DNA of 64,000 nucleotides, taken from Andreprevotia sp. IGB-42 (lineage in GTDB: Bacteria; Pseudomonadota; Gammaproteobacteria; Burkholderiales; Chitinibacteraceae). The notes beneath the pieces are model-generated. The model did no database searches, had not been told where the DNA came from, and saw nothing but the letters and a program-made list of their open reading frames with translations. The DNA is taken from assembly GCF_009848685.1 (NCBI RefSeq), contig NZ_WXTX01000001.1:62001-126000 (forward strand), given 5' to 3'. Each line of letters starts with the position of its first letter. Position 1 is the stretch's first letter. This document shows, in pieces, positions 54,101 through 62,742 of the stretch. Made by a program: the position numbers and the translations under genes.

Positions 54101-57100
54101 CGAAGCGCTTGGCCCAGCGCTTCATGCCCGGGTAATTCTCGCCGTGACGGCCTATCATCAACTGCGCGCTCAGCAGCATGCCGGCCGGGCCGACGAGGCC
54201 CACTTCGGGCTTGGCATCCAGCGTGGACAGCAAAGCTTCCACACCATGATCCGGTACCAGTTGCGTCAGGCTGGTGCGGAGCCAGTCCGCGCCCTCGCGA
54301 TTGTCCAGATGCGGCGATTTCTTGGTATGAATTTTCAGCACGTAGCGGAAATCTTCCAGCCGCGCGTGCTTGAGCAGCGTAAACAGCGGGCCGACATCGC
54401 GGCCGCGGTTTTCGCAGATGACCAGCATGGCACCGGGGAAATCCCGTTCCAGCAGCGGCTGCACCAGCGGCGCTTTCGCGGTCACGGTGGTGAAGAAGAA
54501 CGTGGCATTCGTGGGCAGCCGGCGCAGTACCTCGACAAACGCCGGCCACAGGTCTTCGTGATAAATATGGCATACCACGGCGATGCGGCCGTCCGGTTGC
54601 GCCGGCGGTTGCACGACCGCCTGCGCGTGTGGCGCTGCTGCGCTCTGGCCTTTCAGGTATGCACGCTTGAGCTGGGTAGGCTGGATGCGGATATCCAGGT
54701 GGGCCGCGCGGAAATTGGCCGGCGCCGGGCAGAACACCACCACCTGGCGCTGGAATTCCACATCCTGTGCCAGCAGTGCATCGACGTCGACCTTGACGCC
54801 AACGCGCTCCGCGATCGCTGCGGACAGATCGACAATCGATGTCGGCGTGCCCGGGCGCGGGGGCGCCACCGTACCCAGCTTGTTCAAGCTATGGAACAGG
54901 CCACGGAACAGCGGCAGGGCGAGGTCGATCTCGTCCCACAACTGCCATTCCAGATCGAACAGTGTGTACTTGCCCTGGTTTTCAATCAGGTTGAACGGAC
55001 TGGCATCGAGCAATTCACCCGGCACCATGCGCCGTGCGCCGCGCTTCTTGCTCTTCTGTTCCAGCACCTGCACGAATGGCCGTACCCATTGCACCAGCTC
55101 TTCGACACCCCAACCTTCGCGGTTGACGATGGGCAACAACTGATTGAACAGCAGCTCGCCAGGCAATAGCGGTTCTTCACGGGCAAACTTCATCCATGCC
55201 GGTTTTTGCTGGGCGTGCAGCAAGCGGCGGCGCACAACCGTACCCTGCTCTGTGGCAACGATGCGCACTTCCTTGGACAGCGGCTTGCGGCGGCCGGTGG
55301 AATAGACAAAGGCCAGATCCTGCTGGTTGAACTGCCAATTGCCTGCACCCTTCTTCGCGATCACGAGAAAGGAGTTGGCCAGATCGCCCAGCAGGCCGTT
55401 TTCCAGTAGCCCGCGATACACCGCCCCTTCCGAGAAGGTGCGCGCGTATTCAAGTGCCTGGTTAGGGGCAGCGCCCGCAGCCAGCAGGTTATACAGGCCC
55501 GGCTCGCCCGATTCGTTGGCGCGCTCTGTCAGCACCATGTTCGGCAGCTTGTAATCCGGGTACGGGTAATAGAACTCGGTTTCGCTGAAATGAGCCTTCT
55601 TCAGCACCCGCTCCAGCTCGCGCCGGCCGAAGGTGACCGCGGTATTGCTGCCATACAGGCTTTCCAGCCCGAAAAACGGAATGCTGATGTGATCTTCCGG
55701 CGCACCGGCCCAGTACTTGAGGCCCAGCTTGTTCTCGATGGCCACGATGAGTACGCCATCGGGCTTGAGGAAAGACTGCGCCAGCGCCAGCGCGGTGGCG
55801 ATCGGGTCATCCCCCTTGATGAAGACGCGGCTGTATTCGAGCACGCCGATCAGGGTCACCACATCGAACAGTTCTTCCGGCTGGAAATCCTGGAAGTTAT
55901 CGTTGAACACCTTGACGTTGGGCAGGTCGCGGCAACGCGATGCGGTAATGGCCGCACGGCGGCGGCTGCCTTCCACGCAGGTCAGCGTGCAGCCCGCTTC
56001 ACCCAGGAAGCGGCTGATCGCGCCACAGCCGGAGCCCAGCTCCAGCACGGATTTGCCTTGCAGATTGTGCTCGATCGGCCGCATCAGGTTGGCACGTGCC
56101 GGGCTCAGGTGATAGAAGGTAGGCCAATCATTGGCGCGGCTGAACAGTTCATCCGAGCCGACCGAAACATCCTTGGCCTGGGTGACGATGTCGTACAGGC
56201 GGTTTTCCACCTGGTCGCCATCGTTGTAGGCAAAGTTGCCCGAGCGCTGGCGCTCGAAGATGCGCAACTGGGTATTGAAGTGATACGGCCCGCTTTGCGC
56301 TGCGGCAGGTGCAGGCGCGGCAACCGGCAACGGTTGCGGTGCCGCTTCCAGCCCCAGCGGCGCCACAGTCAGTGCAATGCCATCCACCGCGCTCTCGATC
56401 AGATCCACCGCCAGCTGGGCACTTTGCCCGAAATGGCTGAAGTGGAAATCACGCAATTGCGCAGCATCGCGCCGGGCCTGCAGCGGATCGGCCAAAATGG
56501 CCTCGACGGTATCGCGCAGCTGTGCGCGGGTGGTCTTGCGCACATGATCGAACGGCACCGAAGCGAAGCGCGGCGGCTCGCGATCAGGAATCAGCCAGTC
56601 CGATACCGCTACGCTGGGTACCTCGTACAGCGATGCCTCGATCAGCACGCTGGATTCATCCGATACCAGCAGGTCAGATATGCCGATGCAATACATGATG
56701 CTGATTTCAGGGTCGACAATATGCACGTTGTCGGCAATGCCCTGATGCAGCGCATTCATCTTGCGGATGTTTTCCCACACCTGCGTATACGACGGTGCCC
56801 ACGGGGCCTGCTTGAGCAGCAGGTTCACCGGCATATCCATCAGGCTGCGGACGAAATCGTCCTGCTTGCCGTGGTTTTCCCACGATGGTGCGTACAGCAC
56901 GGTTTTTTCGTGCTTGAGGCCCAGTGTTTCGCGCAACTGCTGTGCCTTGACGGCAAATTCGTCACGGTTGCGGTAGATCAGGTCGGCCTTGGGCCAGCCG
57001 ATATCGAACACCCCCAACCGGGGCTGCGCCACGCGCAGCATGCCCTGGCTGCGCCAGCGTTGCACCCAGGCCTCGCCCGGCAGGATGCCGACATCGAACT

Positions 57101-57362
57101 CGTTCCATGGCTCGTGCATCCAGAAATGCGGCCAGATATCGTGGCGCTGCGCCAGATCGTGCAGCATGATCATCGAGAAACTGGCGTTGGGACGGCAAGC
57201 ATGCTGGCAATAGATGCCGATTACCGCGCGCTCGCGCAAATCGCTGCTGAAACGTACCGGAAAGCCGCGCTTCTGCGCCTCCTGCGCGATCGGCTCGACT
57301 GTTTGCCGCTCGCAATTGTCGGTGAAGAAGAAAGTGATTTCGGGACGAGTGGATTCAGTCAT
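51177..57362 (-). CDS. Giant multidomain glycan-modifying enzyme (2061 aa)
   Basis: Domains in order. Residues ~1-330 resemble a CDP-glycerol glycerophosphotransferase (TagB/TagF-like): VLYAPSWENHG near 156 and SDLLVSDESSVLIEASL near 229. Residues ~360-700 form a SAM methyltransferase, VLELGSGCGAISRFLGEAG at 439-457. Residues ~925-1190 are RgpF-like (VVCHIYHEDLWPAF, LKIHTKKSPH). Residues ~1200-1410 resemble a degenerate GT2 unit (YTDEDVLVADG). Residues ~1445-1700 are a clear GT2 (SILVPTKDQLPVLRRCLESL, LLNNDTAI). Residues ~1735-2061 are a GT1/GT4-like domain (GWGGGSSHTGDLELI). No signal or membrane helix is seen, so it acts in the cytoplasm. It is the last gene of the phosphonate operon. The first domain could transfer CMP-activated 2-aminoethylphosphonate, while the others build or methylate the glycan (inference). 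Substrates are not determined. Confidence 0.88.
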   Translation of the reverse strand: MTESTRPEITFFFTDNCERQTVEPIAQEAQKRGFPVRFSSDLRERAVIGIYCQHACRPNASFSMIMLHDLAQRHDIWPHFWMHEPWNEFDVGILPGEAWVQRWRSQGMLRVAQPRLGVFDIGWPKADLIYRNRDEFAVKAQQLRETLGLKHEKTVLYAPSWENHGKQDDFVRSLMDMPVNLLLKQAPWAPSYTQVWENIRKMNALHQGIADNVHIVDPEISIMYCIGISDLLVSDESSVLIEASLYEVPSVAVSDWLIPDREPPRFASVPFDHVRKTTRAQLRDTVEAILADPLQARRDAAQLRDFHFSHFGQSAQLAVDLIESAVDGIALTVAPLGLEAAPQPLPVAAPAPAAAQSGPYHFNTQLRIFERQRSGNFAYNDGDQVENRLYDIVTQAKDVSVGSDELFSRANDWPTFYHLSPARANLMRPIEHNLQGKSVLELGSGCGAISRFLGEAGCTLTCVEGSRRRAAITASRCRDLPNVKVFNDNFQDFQPEELFDVVTLIGVLEYSRVFIKGDDPIATALALAQSFLKPDGVLIVAIENKLGLKYWAGAPEDHISIPFFGLESLYGSNTAVTFGRRELERVLKKAHFSETEFYYPYPDYKLPNMVLTERANESGEPGLYNLLAAGAAPNQALEYARTFSEGAVYRGLLENGLLGDLANSFLVIAKKGAGNWQFNQQDLAFVYSTGRRKPLSKEVRIVATEQGTVVRRRLLHAQQKPAWMKFAREEPLLPGELLFNQLLPIVNREGWGVEELVQWVRPFVQVLEQKSKKRGARRMVPGELLDASPFNLIENQGKYTLFDLEWQLWDEIDLALPLFRGLFHSLNKLGTVAPPRPGTPTSIVDLSAAIAERVGVKVDVDALLAQDVEFQRQVVVFCPAPANFRAAHLDIRIQPTQLKRAYLKGQSAAAPHAQAVVQPPAQPDGRIAVVCHIYHEDLWPAFVEVLRRLPTNATFFFTTVTAKAPLVQPLLERDFPGAMLVICENRGRDVGPLFTLLKHARLEDFRYVLKIHTKKSPHLDNREGADWLRTSLTQLVPDHGVEALLSTLDAKPEVGLVGPAGMLLSAQLMIGRHGENYPGMKRWAKRFDYDLDEADYSFVAGTMFWARGAIFGVLRELGVQQSDFESEAGQLDGTLAHVMERMFPLAARRCGLTTTSIDALPLPKPVEEETLSSYAQWLSGFNLSTEQGHLFDALIESWPSRPNIMPVLVDRAGDMAALIQGIKTFSKQLYASDHLLIATPLPVPPGGAGSNVHWLQYQGDPAAALNAAVAQLECDWLYVVPAGDVLQPETMLFVAQHLMADDRLRVLYTDEDVLVADGQVDNPSLFPDINVDWLRSRPYIGDAFAISRASWLKVGGLDSEHGVWAGLDLIWRVFEQEGMHTIGHIPQILRHAQAPLHGRWHVPEIAQAAARVTLAHLTRCGIGAQVHALQSANRVLYQHSDQPLVSILVPTKDQLPVLRRCLESLLEKTTYPNYELIVIDNNSETEDAIGYLNGLVALGSDRVRVLRYPEPFNFSAINNAAASEARGDYLVLLNNDTAITQPDWLENLLNHAQRPEVGIVGAKLLYPDGRIQHGGVVLGLRGPADHPFIGMPGDAEGYMFRMLFDQNYSAVTAACLMIRKSVYFDVAGMDEEAFKVSYNDVDLCLKVHQAGYLAVWTPHAVLMHEGSVSQTQIDPAKQEAKRKRFQGEQDAMLHKWLPLLARDPAYNKNLSLNGNGFEIEPRSLLTWQPLTWRPVPVVVAHPADSMGCGQYRVIQPFMAMAKGERLTGGMSWELLNPLDLERIAPDVLVLQRQITDDQFQFMSGFKKFSSAFKVYELDDYLPNLPIKSVHRAHMPKDIMKALRRALTQVDRFVVSTGPLAEAYAGLHPDIRVIENRLPVDWWSGVQSQRRVGRKPRVGWGGGSSHTGDLELITSVVKELANEVEWVFLGMCPEVLKPYVHEFHSGVPIAEYPAKLASLNLDLAVAPLEHNQFNDCKSNLRLLEYGICGFPVVCTDIVCYRGDLPVTLVKNRHKDWVEAIREHLADLDATAARGDALKQAVLQHWMLEGDHLDAWRKAWLPD

Positions 57363-57428
57363 GCGGGATAGCAGTCCGACGTGAAGTTGGAAAGGAAGGC
57401 ACCCGATACAACGGGGGCGCCACCTGTA

Positions 57429-58115
57429 TTACTTGGTGATCAGGCAGTTGAAGCGGAACGGGCTTTGCGCATAGTTGGGAATGCACTGATCGAACACCTG
57501 GCAATGGTAGCCGCGCTGCGCGGCGAAATCTGCAAACCAGCTGCGGTCGTAGTAGAAATGCGCGAGGCCGCGATACTTCTCTTCATAGGCGCTGGGGCTC
57601 AGGCTGTCGCGCCGGATACGCTCGGCCTCATCACGCGAGGCCAAGTCGGGCACTTCCAGAATCGCCACCATGCGCGTGGCCTTGTCCAGCATGCGCTGCA
57701 ACACCTGTGCAGCATAATCCTGATCAGGAAAATAATGGAATACTGAATTGGCGAGCACCACGTCGTAAACGGGCTCCAGCGGCATCTGCACCGCCTCGCC
57801 ATGCGTGAAGTCGCCATCCGGCATCACTTCGCTGGCCTTGGCAACCAGACTGGCCGAATAATCCAGGCCGCCGATGTGCACGCCCAGCTCCTGCAGTGCA
57901 TAAAGAAACGCACCGGCACCACAGCCCACTTCGTACACGCCCTGGCCGGCTTGCAGATGCAGCCGCTGCGCGATCAGGTGCACATAGGCGCGCCAGTCTG
58001 CCGCGATGATGCGTCCGGCACCGGCATCGAAGCCATCGAGTTCGATCAGCGACTGCAGCGCATCGCTACCCAGCTCACCCTGCCGGCGGTTCCAGATTGC
58101 ATGCCAGTTCTGCAT
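57429..58115 (-). CDS. SAM-dependent methyltransferase
   Basis: This 228-residue class I methyltransferase has motif I VYEVGCGAGAFLYAL near residue 60 and LANSVFHYFPDQ near residue 120. The substrate is unknown. Its ATG overlaps the stop of the upstream nucleotidyltransferase gene, and 66 bases separate it from the giant enzyme. Candidate targets are the phosphonate amine (N-methyl-AEP is known in nature) or a glycan hydroxyl; the context does not decide. Confidence 0.85.
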   Translation of the reverse strand: MQNWHAIWNRRQGELGSDALQSLIELDGFDAGAGRIIAADWRAYVHLIAQRLHLQAGQGVYEVGCGAGAFLYALQELGVHIGGLDYSASLVAKASEVMPDGDFTHGEAVQMPLEPVYDVVLANSVFHYFPDQDYAAQVLQRMLDKATRMVAILEVPDLASRDEAERIRRDSLSPSAYEEKYRGLAHFYYDRSWFADFAAQRGYHCQVFDQCIPNYAQSPFRFNCLITK

Positions 58116-58882
58116 CAGCGCACTCCCGTTGCATGCGCGGCATCGCGGCGCAGGATTTCGGGGTAAACGCGGTCATTCACCCGTTGCCAGTGCGCTTCGG
58201 TATCCACCTCGGACCATGCCAGGTCTTCGACCAGCTGGCAGCGCACCGGCCCGCCACGCGCGGCACCCACCAACGCCTGCTCGTATTCCAGCTTCAGCGT
58301 GCTGGCGAATACCTGCTCCGAGTGGCTGACCATGCGCGCAAAGCAGTCCGGCTCGATACGGCTGATGCCCACCAGCTCGCCCAGCACGTTGGCACCGAGC
58401 TGGCTGCGATCCTTGGACAGATTGACCAGCAGATCGCCACTGGCCTCGGCATAGACTTCATCCATCGAGCCGGTCGGGCCGGACAGCAGCAATGCGCTGC
58501 CGCTGTGCACCCTAGCCAGTTCATCCAGCGCCTTGCGCTCGTAGACGAGATCGGATTCGAACAGCCAGAAGGTTTCGGTCAGCCGCTCCCGCGCGGTATG
58601 CAGCGAATACATGCTGCCCGATTCGGCGTATAGCGGGTTATGGACCAACTCGATCAAGCCCGGCATGCGCGCCGCCAGCTCCTGATAGAAATGCTGCAGG
58701 TGGCCGGTAACGATCACCACCCGCTCGACACCTGCATCCTGCATCTGCGCCAGCGAGCGCTCGATGATGGGGCCGTCCTCGCCAAACTGCAGGAAGCCCT
58801 TGGGCGCCAGCTGGCCCTGCTCACCCAGTCGGGTTCCCATGCCTGCAGCAAGAATGACGGCAAGCGGTGGCACCTTGTTCAT
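58115..58882 (-). CDS. LicC-like nucleotidyltransferase, probable AEP cytidylyltransferase
   Basis: This 255-residue protein has the nucleotidyltransferase signature VILAAGMGTRLGEQGQLAPKG (start given here to Lys28), with NPLYAESGSMYSL and FESDLVYERKAL further on. It resembles phosphocholine/phosphonate cytidylyltransferases (LicC/PntC type). In the phosphonate operon the likely reaction is CTP plus 2-aminoethylphosphonate to CMP-AEP. The true start is ATG 58882; the longer frame to 59392 lies antisense-free but inside phnW and has unrelated composition. It begins 4 bases after the phnW stop. Confidence 0.85.
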   Translation of the reverse strand: MNKVPPLAVILAAGMGTRLGEQGQLAPKGFLQFGEDGPIIERSLAQMQDAGVERVVIVTGHLQHFYQELAARMPGLIELVHNPLYAESGSMYSLHTARERLTETFWLFESDLVYERKALDELARVHSGSALLLSGPTGSMDEVYAEASGDLLVNLSKDRSQLGANVLGELVGISRIEPDCFARMVSHSEQVFASTLKLEYEQALVGAARGGPVRCQLVEDLAWSEVDTEAHWQRVNDRVYPEILRRDAAHATGVR

Positions 58883-58886
58883 GACT

Positions 58887-59969
58887 CTAAGCTTCCCTGG
58901 CAAAAACGTCGTCAAAAGCAGCCAGCAAGCGCTGCAGATCACCATCGGCAATGGCACCCATGGTGGCAATACGGAAAATTTGCGCTGCCAGTGCACCTTG
59001 GCCGGCGTAAATAACAAAACCGTGCGCCTTGAGCGCATCGTGCAGCAAGTCATACGGCAGCCGCGCCGGCAGGTGGTAGGCACGCAGCATGCTGGAGCTT
59101 TCACCCGCGCCCAATAACGGTTGCACGCCCTTGGCGGCCAAGTGCTGCGCAACGGCATTGGACAACGCCGTAAAGCGCGCCTGCCGCGCCTGCCAACCGC
59201 CGCCTTCGGCAAACTCGCGCAGCGCCTCCTGCAACGCCTGGAAAGCCTGTACCGGCTGGGTGAATGGCGACCAGCCCTGTTGCTGGGCCACGTAATAGCG
59301 CTCCAGATCCAGATACAGCGTGGTGGCATGGCCATGCGGCGTTGCCAGTACCTCGCGCAGCGCCAGCACGAAAGCCACTCCGGGAATGCCATGCAGGCAT
59401 TTGTTGGCGGTTGCGGCTATCGCCAGTGGTTGCCAGCGCTCGAAAGGGATCTCTTCGCCACCAAAACTGCTGACGGCATCCACCAGCAAACCGATGTGGC
59501 GCCGCTGGCACAGCGCTGCCAACTCATCGAGCTGATTGAGCCGGCCGGTGGTGGTTTCGTGGTGCACGACGGCCAGCGTGGCAACATCCGGATGCGCATC
59601 CAGCGCCTGCTCCACCTTGGCCACGTCGATGCCGCCCTGCCAATCGAGCAGCAGCGGCACATACGGCTTGCGCTGCTGCGCCAGCATCTGCGCCATGCGT
59701 TCGCCATACACGCCATTACATACCACCAGCGTGGCACGATCATGGGCAGCAAAGGTGGACAGCATCGCTTCGACCGCGCAGCTGCCGGAGCCTGCCACCA
59801 GCACCGCGGCATAATCGGCGGCGGCAGCGGGGTAGATATGTTCGATACGGTCGCGCACATCCAGCGTCAGCGCGGCAAATTCCGGCTCACGATGGCAAAG
59901 GTCTTCCTGCTGCAGTGCCTGGCGCACCCGTGCAGACAGGGTAACCGGTCCGGGATTGAGAAGAATCAA
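58887..59969 (-). CDS. phnW: 2-aminoethylphosphonate-pyruvate transaminase
   Basis: This 360-residue class V PLP aminotransferase opens MILLNPGPVTLSARVRQAL, characteristic of PhnW. Asp164 lies in DAVSSFGG, and the PLP lysine Lys190 in ATANKCLHG. In catabolism it degrades AEP; here, next to PEP mutase and phosphonopyruvate decarboxylase, it should run in the biosynthetic direction from phosphonoacetaldehyde to AEP. It overlaps the upstream decarboxylase gene by ATGA. Confidence 0.93.
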   Translation of the reverse strand: MILLNPGPVTLSARVRQALQQEDLCHREPEFAALTLDVRDRIEHIYPAAAADYAAVLVAGSGSCAVEAMLSTFAAHDRATLVVCNGVYGERMAQMLAQQRKPYVPLLLDWQGGIDVAKVEQALDAHPDVATLAVVHHETTTGRLNQLDELAALCQRRHIGLLVDAVSSFGGEEIPFERWQPLAIAATANKCLHGIPGVAFVLALREVLATPHGHATTLYLDLERYYVAQQQGWSPFTQPVQAFQALQEALREFAEGGGWQARQARFTALSNAVAQHLAAKGVQPLLGAGESSSMLRAYHLPARLPYDLLHDALKAHGFVIYAGQGALAAQIFRIATMGAIADGDLQRLLAAFDDVFAREA

Positions 59970-61126
59970 GCGGTCTGCTCCTGGCTGATGTCGGCAATAT
60001 ACTGGCGCAATCTGCGCGTCACAAAATCGGGGGTCACGGCCGGGCGTGGCAAGCCATCCGGCACGCCGGCACCGATCAGCGCACGCACCAGGAAGGGCCC
60101 TGCGGGCGTGCCCTGCAACAGGGTCACCAGCTCACCTGGCTGGGTGATGACGAGCTTGCCGGCATAACCGCAGGCCAGCGCCACATTGCCCAGCTGGACC
60201 GAATGACTGACGGTGCCCTGCCCGCCGGTGGATTCATGCAGGCCGTTATCGAGCAGCACATGCAGCAGGTTGCGTGGCGCCATGTAGCCGATGGCGGCCA
60301 GCGCACCCAGGCGCATCAGCATTGCGCCGTCGCCGTCGAGCACGATCACGCGCAGATCCGGCCGTGCCAGCGCAAGCCCGAGACCCACGCTGGAAGCACA
60401 CCCCATCGCGCCGACGAGGTAAAGCTGCTGCGCGCGGTCGTCCAGTGCATACAATTCCCGCCCGGTATAGCCGGTGGTGGCCAGCACCACATCGCGCGGT
60501 TTCAGTTGTTGCTGCACCGCCTGCAACATCTGCTGCCGCGTGGCGTGCAATTGCGCCGGCAACCGGTCTGCCTCGGCGGGTGGCAGCGGTATGCGCACCG
60601 GCGCAGGCTCGGGTGCCGCGCATGGCGCTACCGCGCCTTTGCGCATCACCAGGCAATAGGGGCGCCGTTCGTTCTCGATCCACGCCATGGCCTGATCCAG
60701 GCAGGGTTCGACTTCATCGGCATTGCCGGGGAAATAAGCCCACGGGATATCCATCAACGACAGCATCTGCGTGGTGATGGCGCCCATCAACGCGTGCTGC
60801 GGTTCATCCGCCGGCCCGCCGGGCTCGCCACGCAGCGTCACGATCAGCAGCAGCGGGATCTGGTGCGTATGCGCCAGCGAGGTCAGTGGATTGACTGCAT
60901 TACCAAGGCCGGAATTCTGCATCATGGCAACGGCAAGCCCGCCGCCCAGCTCGTAACCGGCGGCAATCGATACCGCATCGCCTTCATTGCTGGCCGGCAC
61001 GTAGATCAGGCTGTCGTCACCGATCACATGGTTGATGAACGGCTGCAGGTACGAGCATGGCACACCAGTCCACAGGCCGACGCCGCGCGCGCGCGCGGCA
61101 TCGACAAAGGTCTTGGCTTCCAGCAT
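59966..61126 (-). CDS. aepY: Phosphonopyruvate decarboxylase
   Basis: This 386-residue ThDP enzyme has the split two-domain shape of this family. The N-terminal Glu48 in PASNEGDAVSIAAGYEL is the ThDP-activating residue, and the C-terminal ThDP/Mg motif is DGDGAMLMRLG to LLDNG (residues ~264-295). Decarboxylation of phosphonopyruvate to phosphonoacetaldehyde pulls the unfavourable PEP mutase reaction. Starts overlap the pepM stop and ends overlap phnW, so translation is coupled along the set. Confidence 0.94.
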   Translation of the reverse strand: MLEAKTFVDAARARGVGLWTGVPCSYLQPFINHVIGDDSLIYVPASNEGDAVSIAAGYELGGGLAVAMMQNSGLGNAVNPLTSLAHTHQIPLLLIVTLRGEPGGPADEPQHALMGAITTQMLSLMDIPWAYFPGNADEVEPCLDQAMAWIENERRPYCLVMRKGAVAPCAAPEPAPVRIPLPPAEADRLPAQLHATRQQMLQAVQQQLKPRDVVLATTGYTGRELYALDDRAQQLYLVGAMGCASSVGLGLALARPDLRVIVLDGDGAMLMRLGALAAIGYMAPRNLLHVLLDNGLHESTGGQGTVSHSVQLGNVALACGYAGKLVITQPGELVTLLQGTPAGPFLVRALIGAGVPDGLPRPAVTPDFVTRRLRQYIADISQEQTA

Positions 61127-62742
61127 CAGAACGCCCCTGCGTTGGTTACATCTTCCAGGCTGTCGATATCCAGCCAGTGCCCGGTGGTGTACACCACGCG
61201 CACGCGCTCGCCACGTTCCACCAGCAGATTGAGCAGTTGCGGAATCTTGGCGCCACGGTTTTCCGGCACCGCCAGCAACTGCGCCAGCAGTTCACGCACC
61301 AGCGGCAGTTTTTCAGCGCCGATTTTCAGGAAGCCCATCCACTCGCCATGGATTTCGCCTTCCGGCAAATCGGCGGCAATGCGCTCCAGGAAAGCCTCGC
61401 GGCCATAGAACTGCCGCGAATAGGGCAAGGAGCCATGCACATAATCGGCGATGCGGTTGCGGTTGGCGCTATCGCGCCAATCGGTATCCACCATGATCAC
61501 CAGCGCATCAGCGGTTTCATGCAGGATTTCCGGCACGTATTTGCGGAACAATACATCGCCATACGACACGATCACGTCGTGCTGGTCACCCCCCGCGGCG
61601 GCAAGGCCCTTCTGCAGCGAAACCAGTTCACCGGTGCTGGCGTAATCATCATTGTCGACAAAGGCGAGATTGGGCAGCGTGATGGCAGCTTTCTGGTAGC
61701 CGCGCACCACGGTGATGTCCTTGATGCCGCTGGCGTTATACGCCGCCACGATATGCCCGAGGATGGGCGCGGTGCCCACCTGCACCATCGCCTTCGGGCG
61801 GTCCAGCGTGAGTTCGCCCAGCTCCACGCCACGCGATGCAGCCAGCACCACCGCATGCGGCATGCGCTGCGCGGAAGGCAAATAGCGCTTCTCGGCCTCT
61901 TCCAGTGCACCGGCGCCCTGCAGGCGGAAAATCTCGTTCACTGTTGCAATATCGGATTCAACGCGGATCAGGCTCTGCTCTTCGTAAATGCGCCGCGTCA
62001 CCTGCTGCATGCCGCTAATGGCGCTGCGCAGCACATGGTTGGCCCAGATCACCATCGAGATGCCCTGTGCGCGGTAGATGTCCGTCGGGGTCGAGTAATA
62101 CTTGGTCGGCACGATCACCACCGGGCTGCGGTCCGCCCATTCACGCTTGAAGGCCAGAATCTCGTCCGGTACCGCCAATGCGCTATGGATCAGGATGGCA
62201 TCTGCACCGGCGGCATGGTAAGCCTCGGCACGGCGCATCGCTTCAGCAAGGCCCCAGCCGGCAATGAACGCCTCCACCCGGGCGACGATGCAGAAATCGT
62301 CATCCCGCTGCGCATCCTTGCCAGCCTTGATCTTGCCGGCAAACTCGTCGATGGGCGCCAGCGGCTGCTGCTTGCCACCGATGAAACTGTTGGATTTGGG
62401 GAACAGCTTGTCTTCCAGGCACACGGCGGCAATGTCGCGCTGCTCCAGCTTGCGCACCAGCCGCTGCACGTTATTGAAGTTGCCGTAGCCGGTATCGCCA
62501 TCGAGCAGGATGGGCACGCTGGTGGCGTCGGACATGAATTCAAGCACATCCAGCACCTGCGTCCAGCTGGCTTCATTGTTGTCGCGCACGCCAAACTGGG
62601 CGGAAATGCTCAGCCCGCTACCCCAGATACCCTTGAAGCCGGCCTCTTCAACGATCTTCGCGCTGAGGCCATTGTGCGCTTCGCATATGAATTCCAATTG
62701 GTCGGACTGTAAAAGTGCCTTGAATTGACTAACCTTTTTCAT
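61126..62742 (-). CDS. pepM: Phosphoenolpyruvate mutase fused to nucleotidyltransferase
   Basis: This 538-residue protein joins two domains. Residues ~1-290 form a PEP mutase barrel with the diagnostic [10 protein letters not shown] (EDKx5NS, residues 110-119), which separates mutases from isocitrate lyases and hydrolases. [10 protein letters not shown] at ~79-88 is the metal region. Residues ~296-538 are a nucleotidyltransferase fold ([22 protein letters not shown], then [14 protein letters not shown]). Its glycine loop is altered compared with the stand-alone enzyme downstream. PEP mutase begins nearly all phosphonate synthesis. It is the first gene of the operon. ATG 62742 follows AAGGGTAAG; an ATG at 62772 has no ribosome site. 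Confidence 0.95.
   Translation of the reverse strand: MKKVSQFKALLQSDQLEFICEAHNGLSAKIVEEAGFKGIWGSGLSISAQFGVRDNNEASWTQVLDVLEFMSDATSVPILLDGDTGYGNFNNVQRLVRKLEQRDIAAVCLEDKLFPKSNSFIGGKQQPLAPIDEFAGKIKAGKDAQRDDDFCIVARVEAFIAGWGLAEAMRRAEAYHAAGADAILIHSALAVPDEILAFKREWADRSPVVIVPTKYYSTPTDIYRAQGISMVIWANHVLRSAISGMQQVTRRIYEEQSLIRVESDIATVNEIFRLQGAGALEEAEKRYLPSAQRMPHAVVLAASRGVELGELTLDRPKAMVQVGTAPILGHIVAAYNASGIKDITVVRGYQKAAITLPNLAFVDNDDYASTGELVSLQKGLAAAGGDQHDVIVSYGDVLFRKYVPEILHETADALVIMVDTDWRDSANRNRIADYVHGSLPYSRQFYGREAFLERIAADLPEGEIHGEWMGFLKIGAEKLPLVRELLAQLLAVPENRGAKIPQLLNLLVERGERVRVVYTTGHWLDIDSLEDVTNAGAF

Noticed and set aside
58883-59392. Long N-terminal extension of the LicC-like nucleotidyltransferase
   Set aside because: It reads phnW in another frame and is Arg/Trp/Cys-rich; the nucleotidyltransferase signature begins right after ATG 58882.
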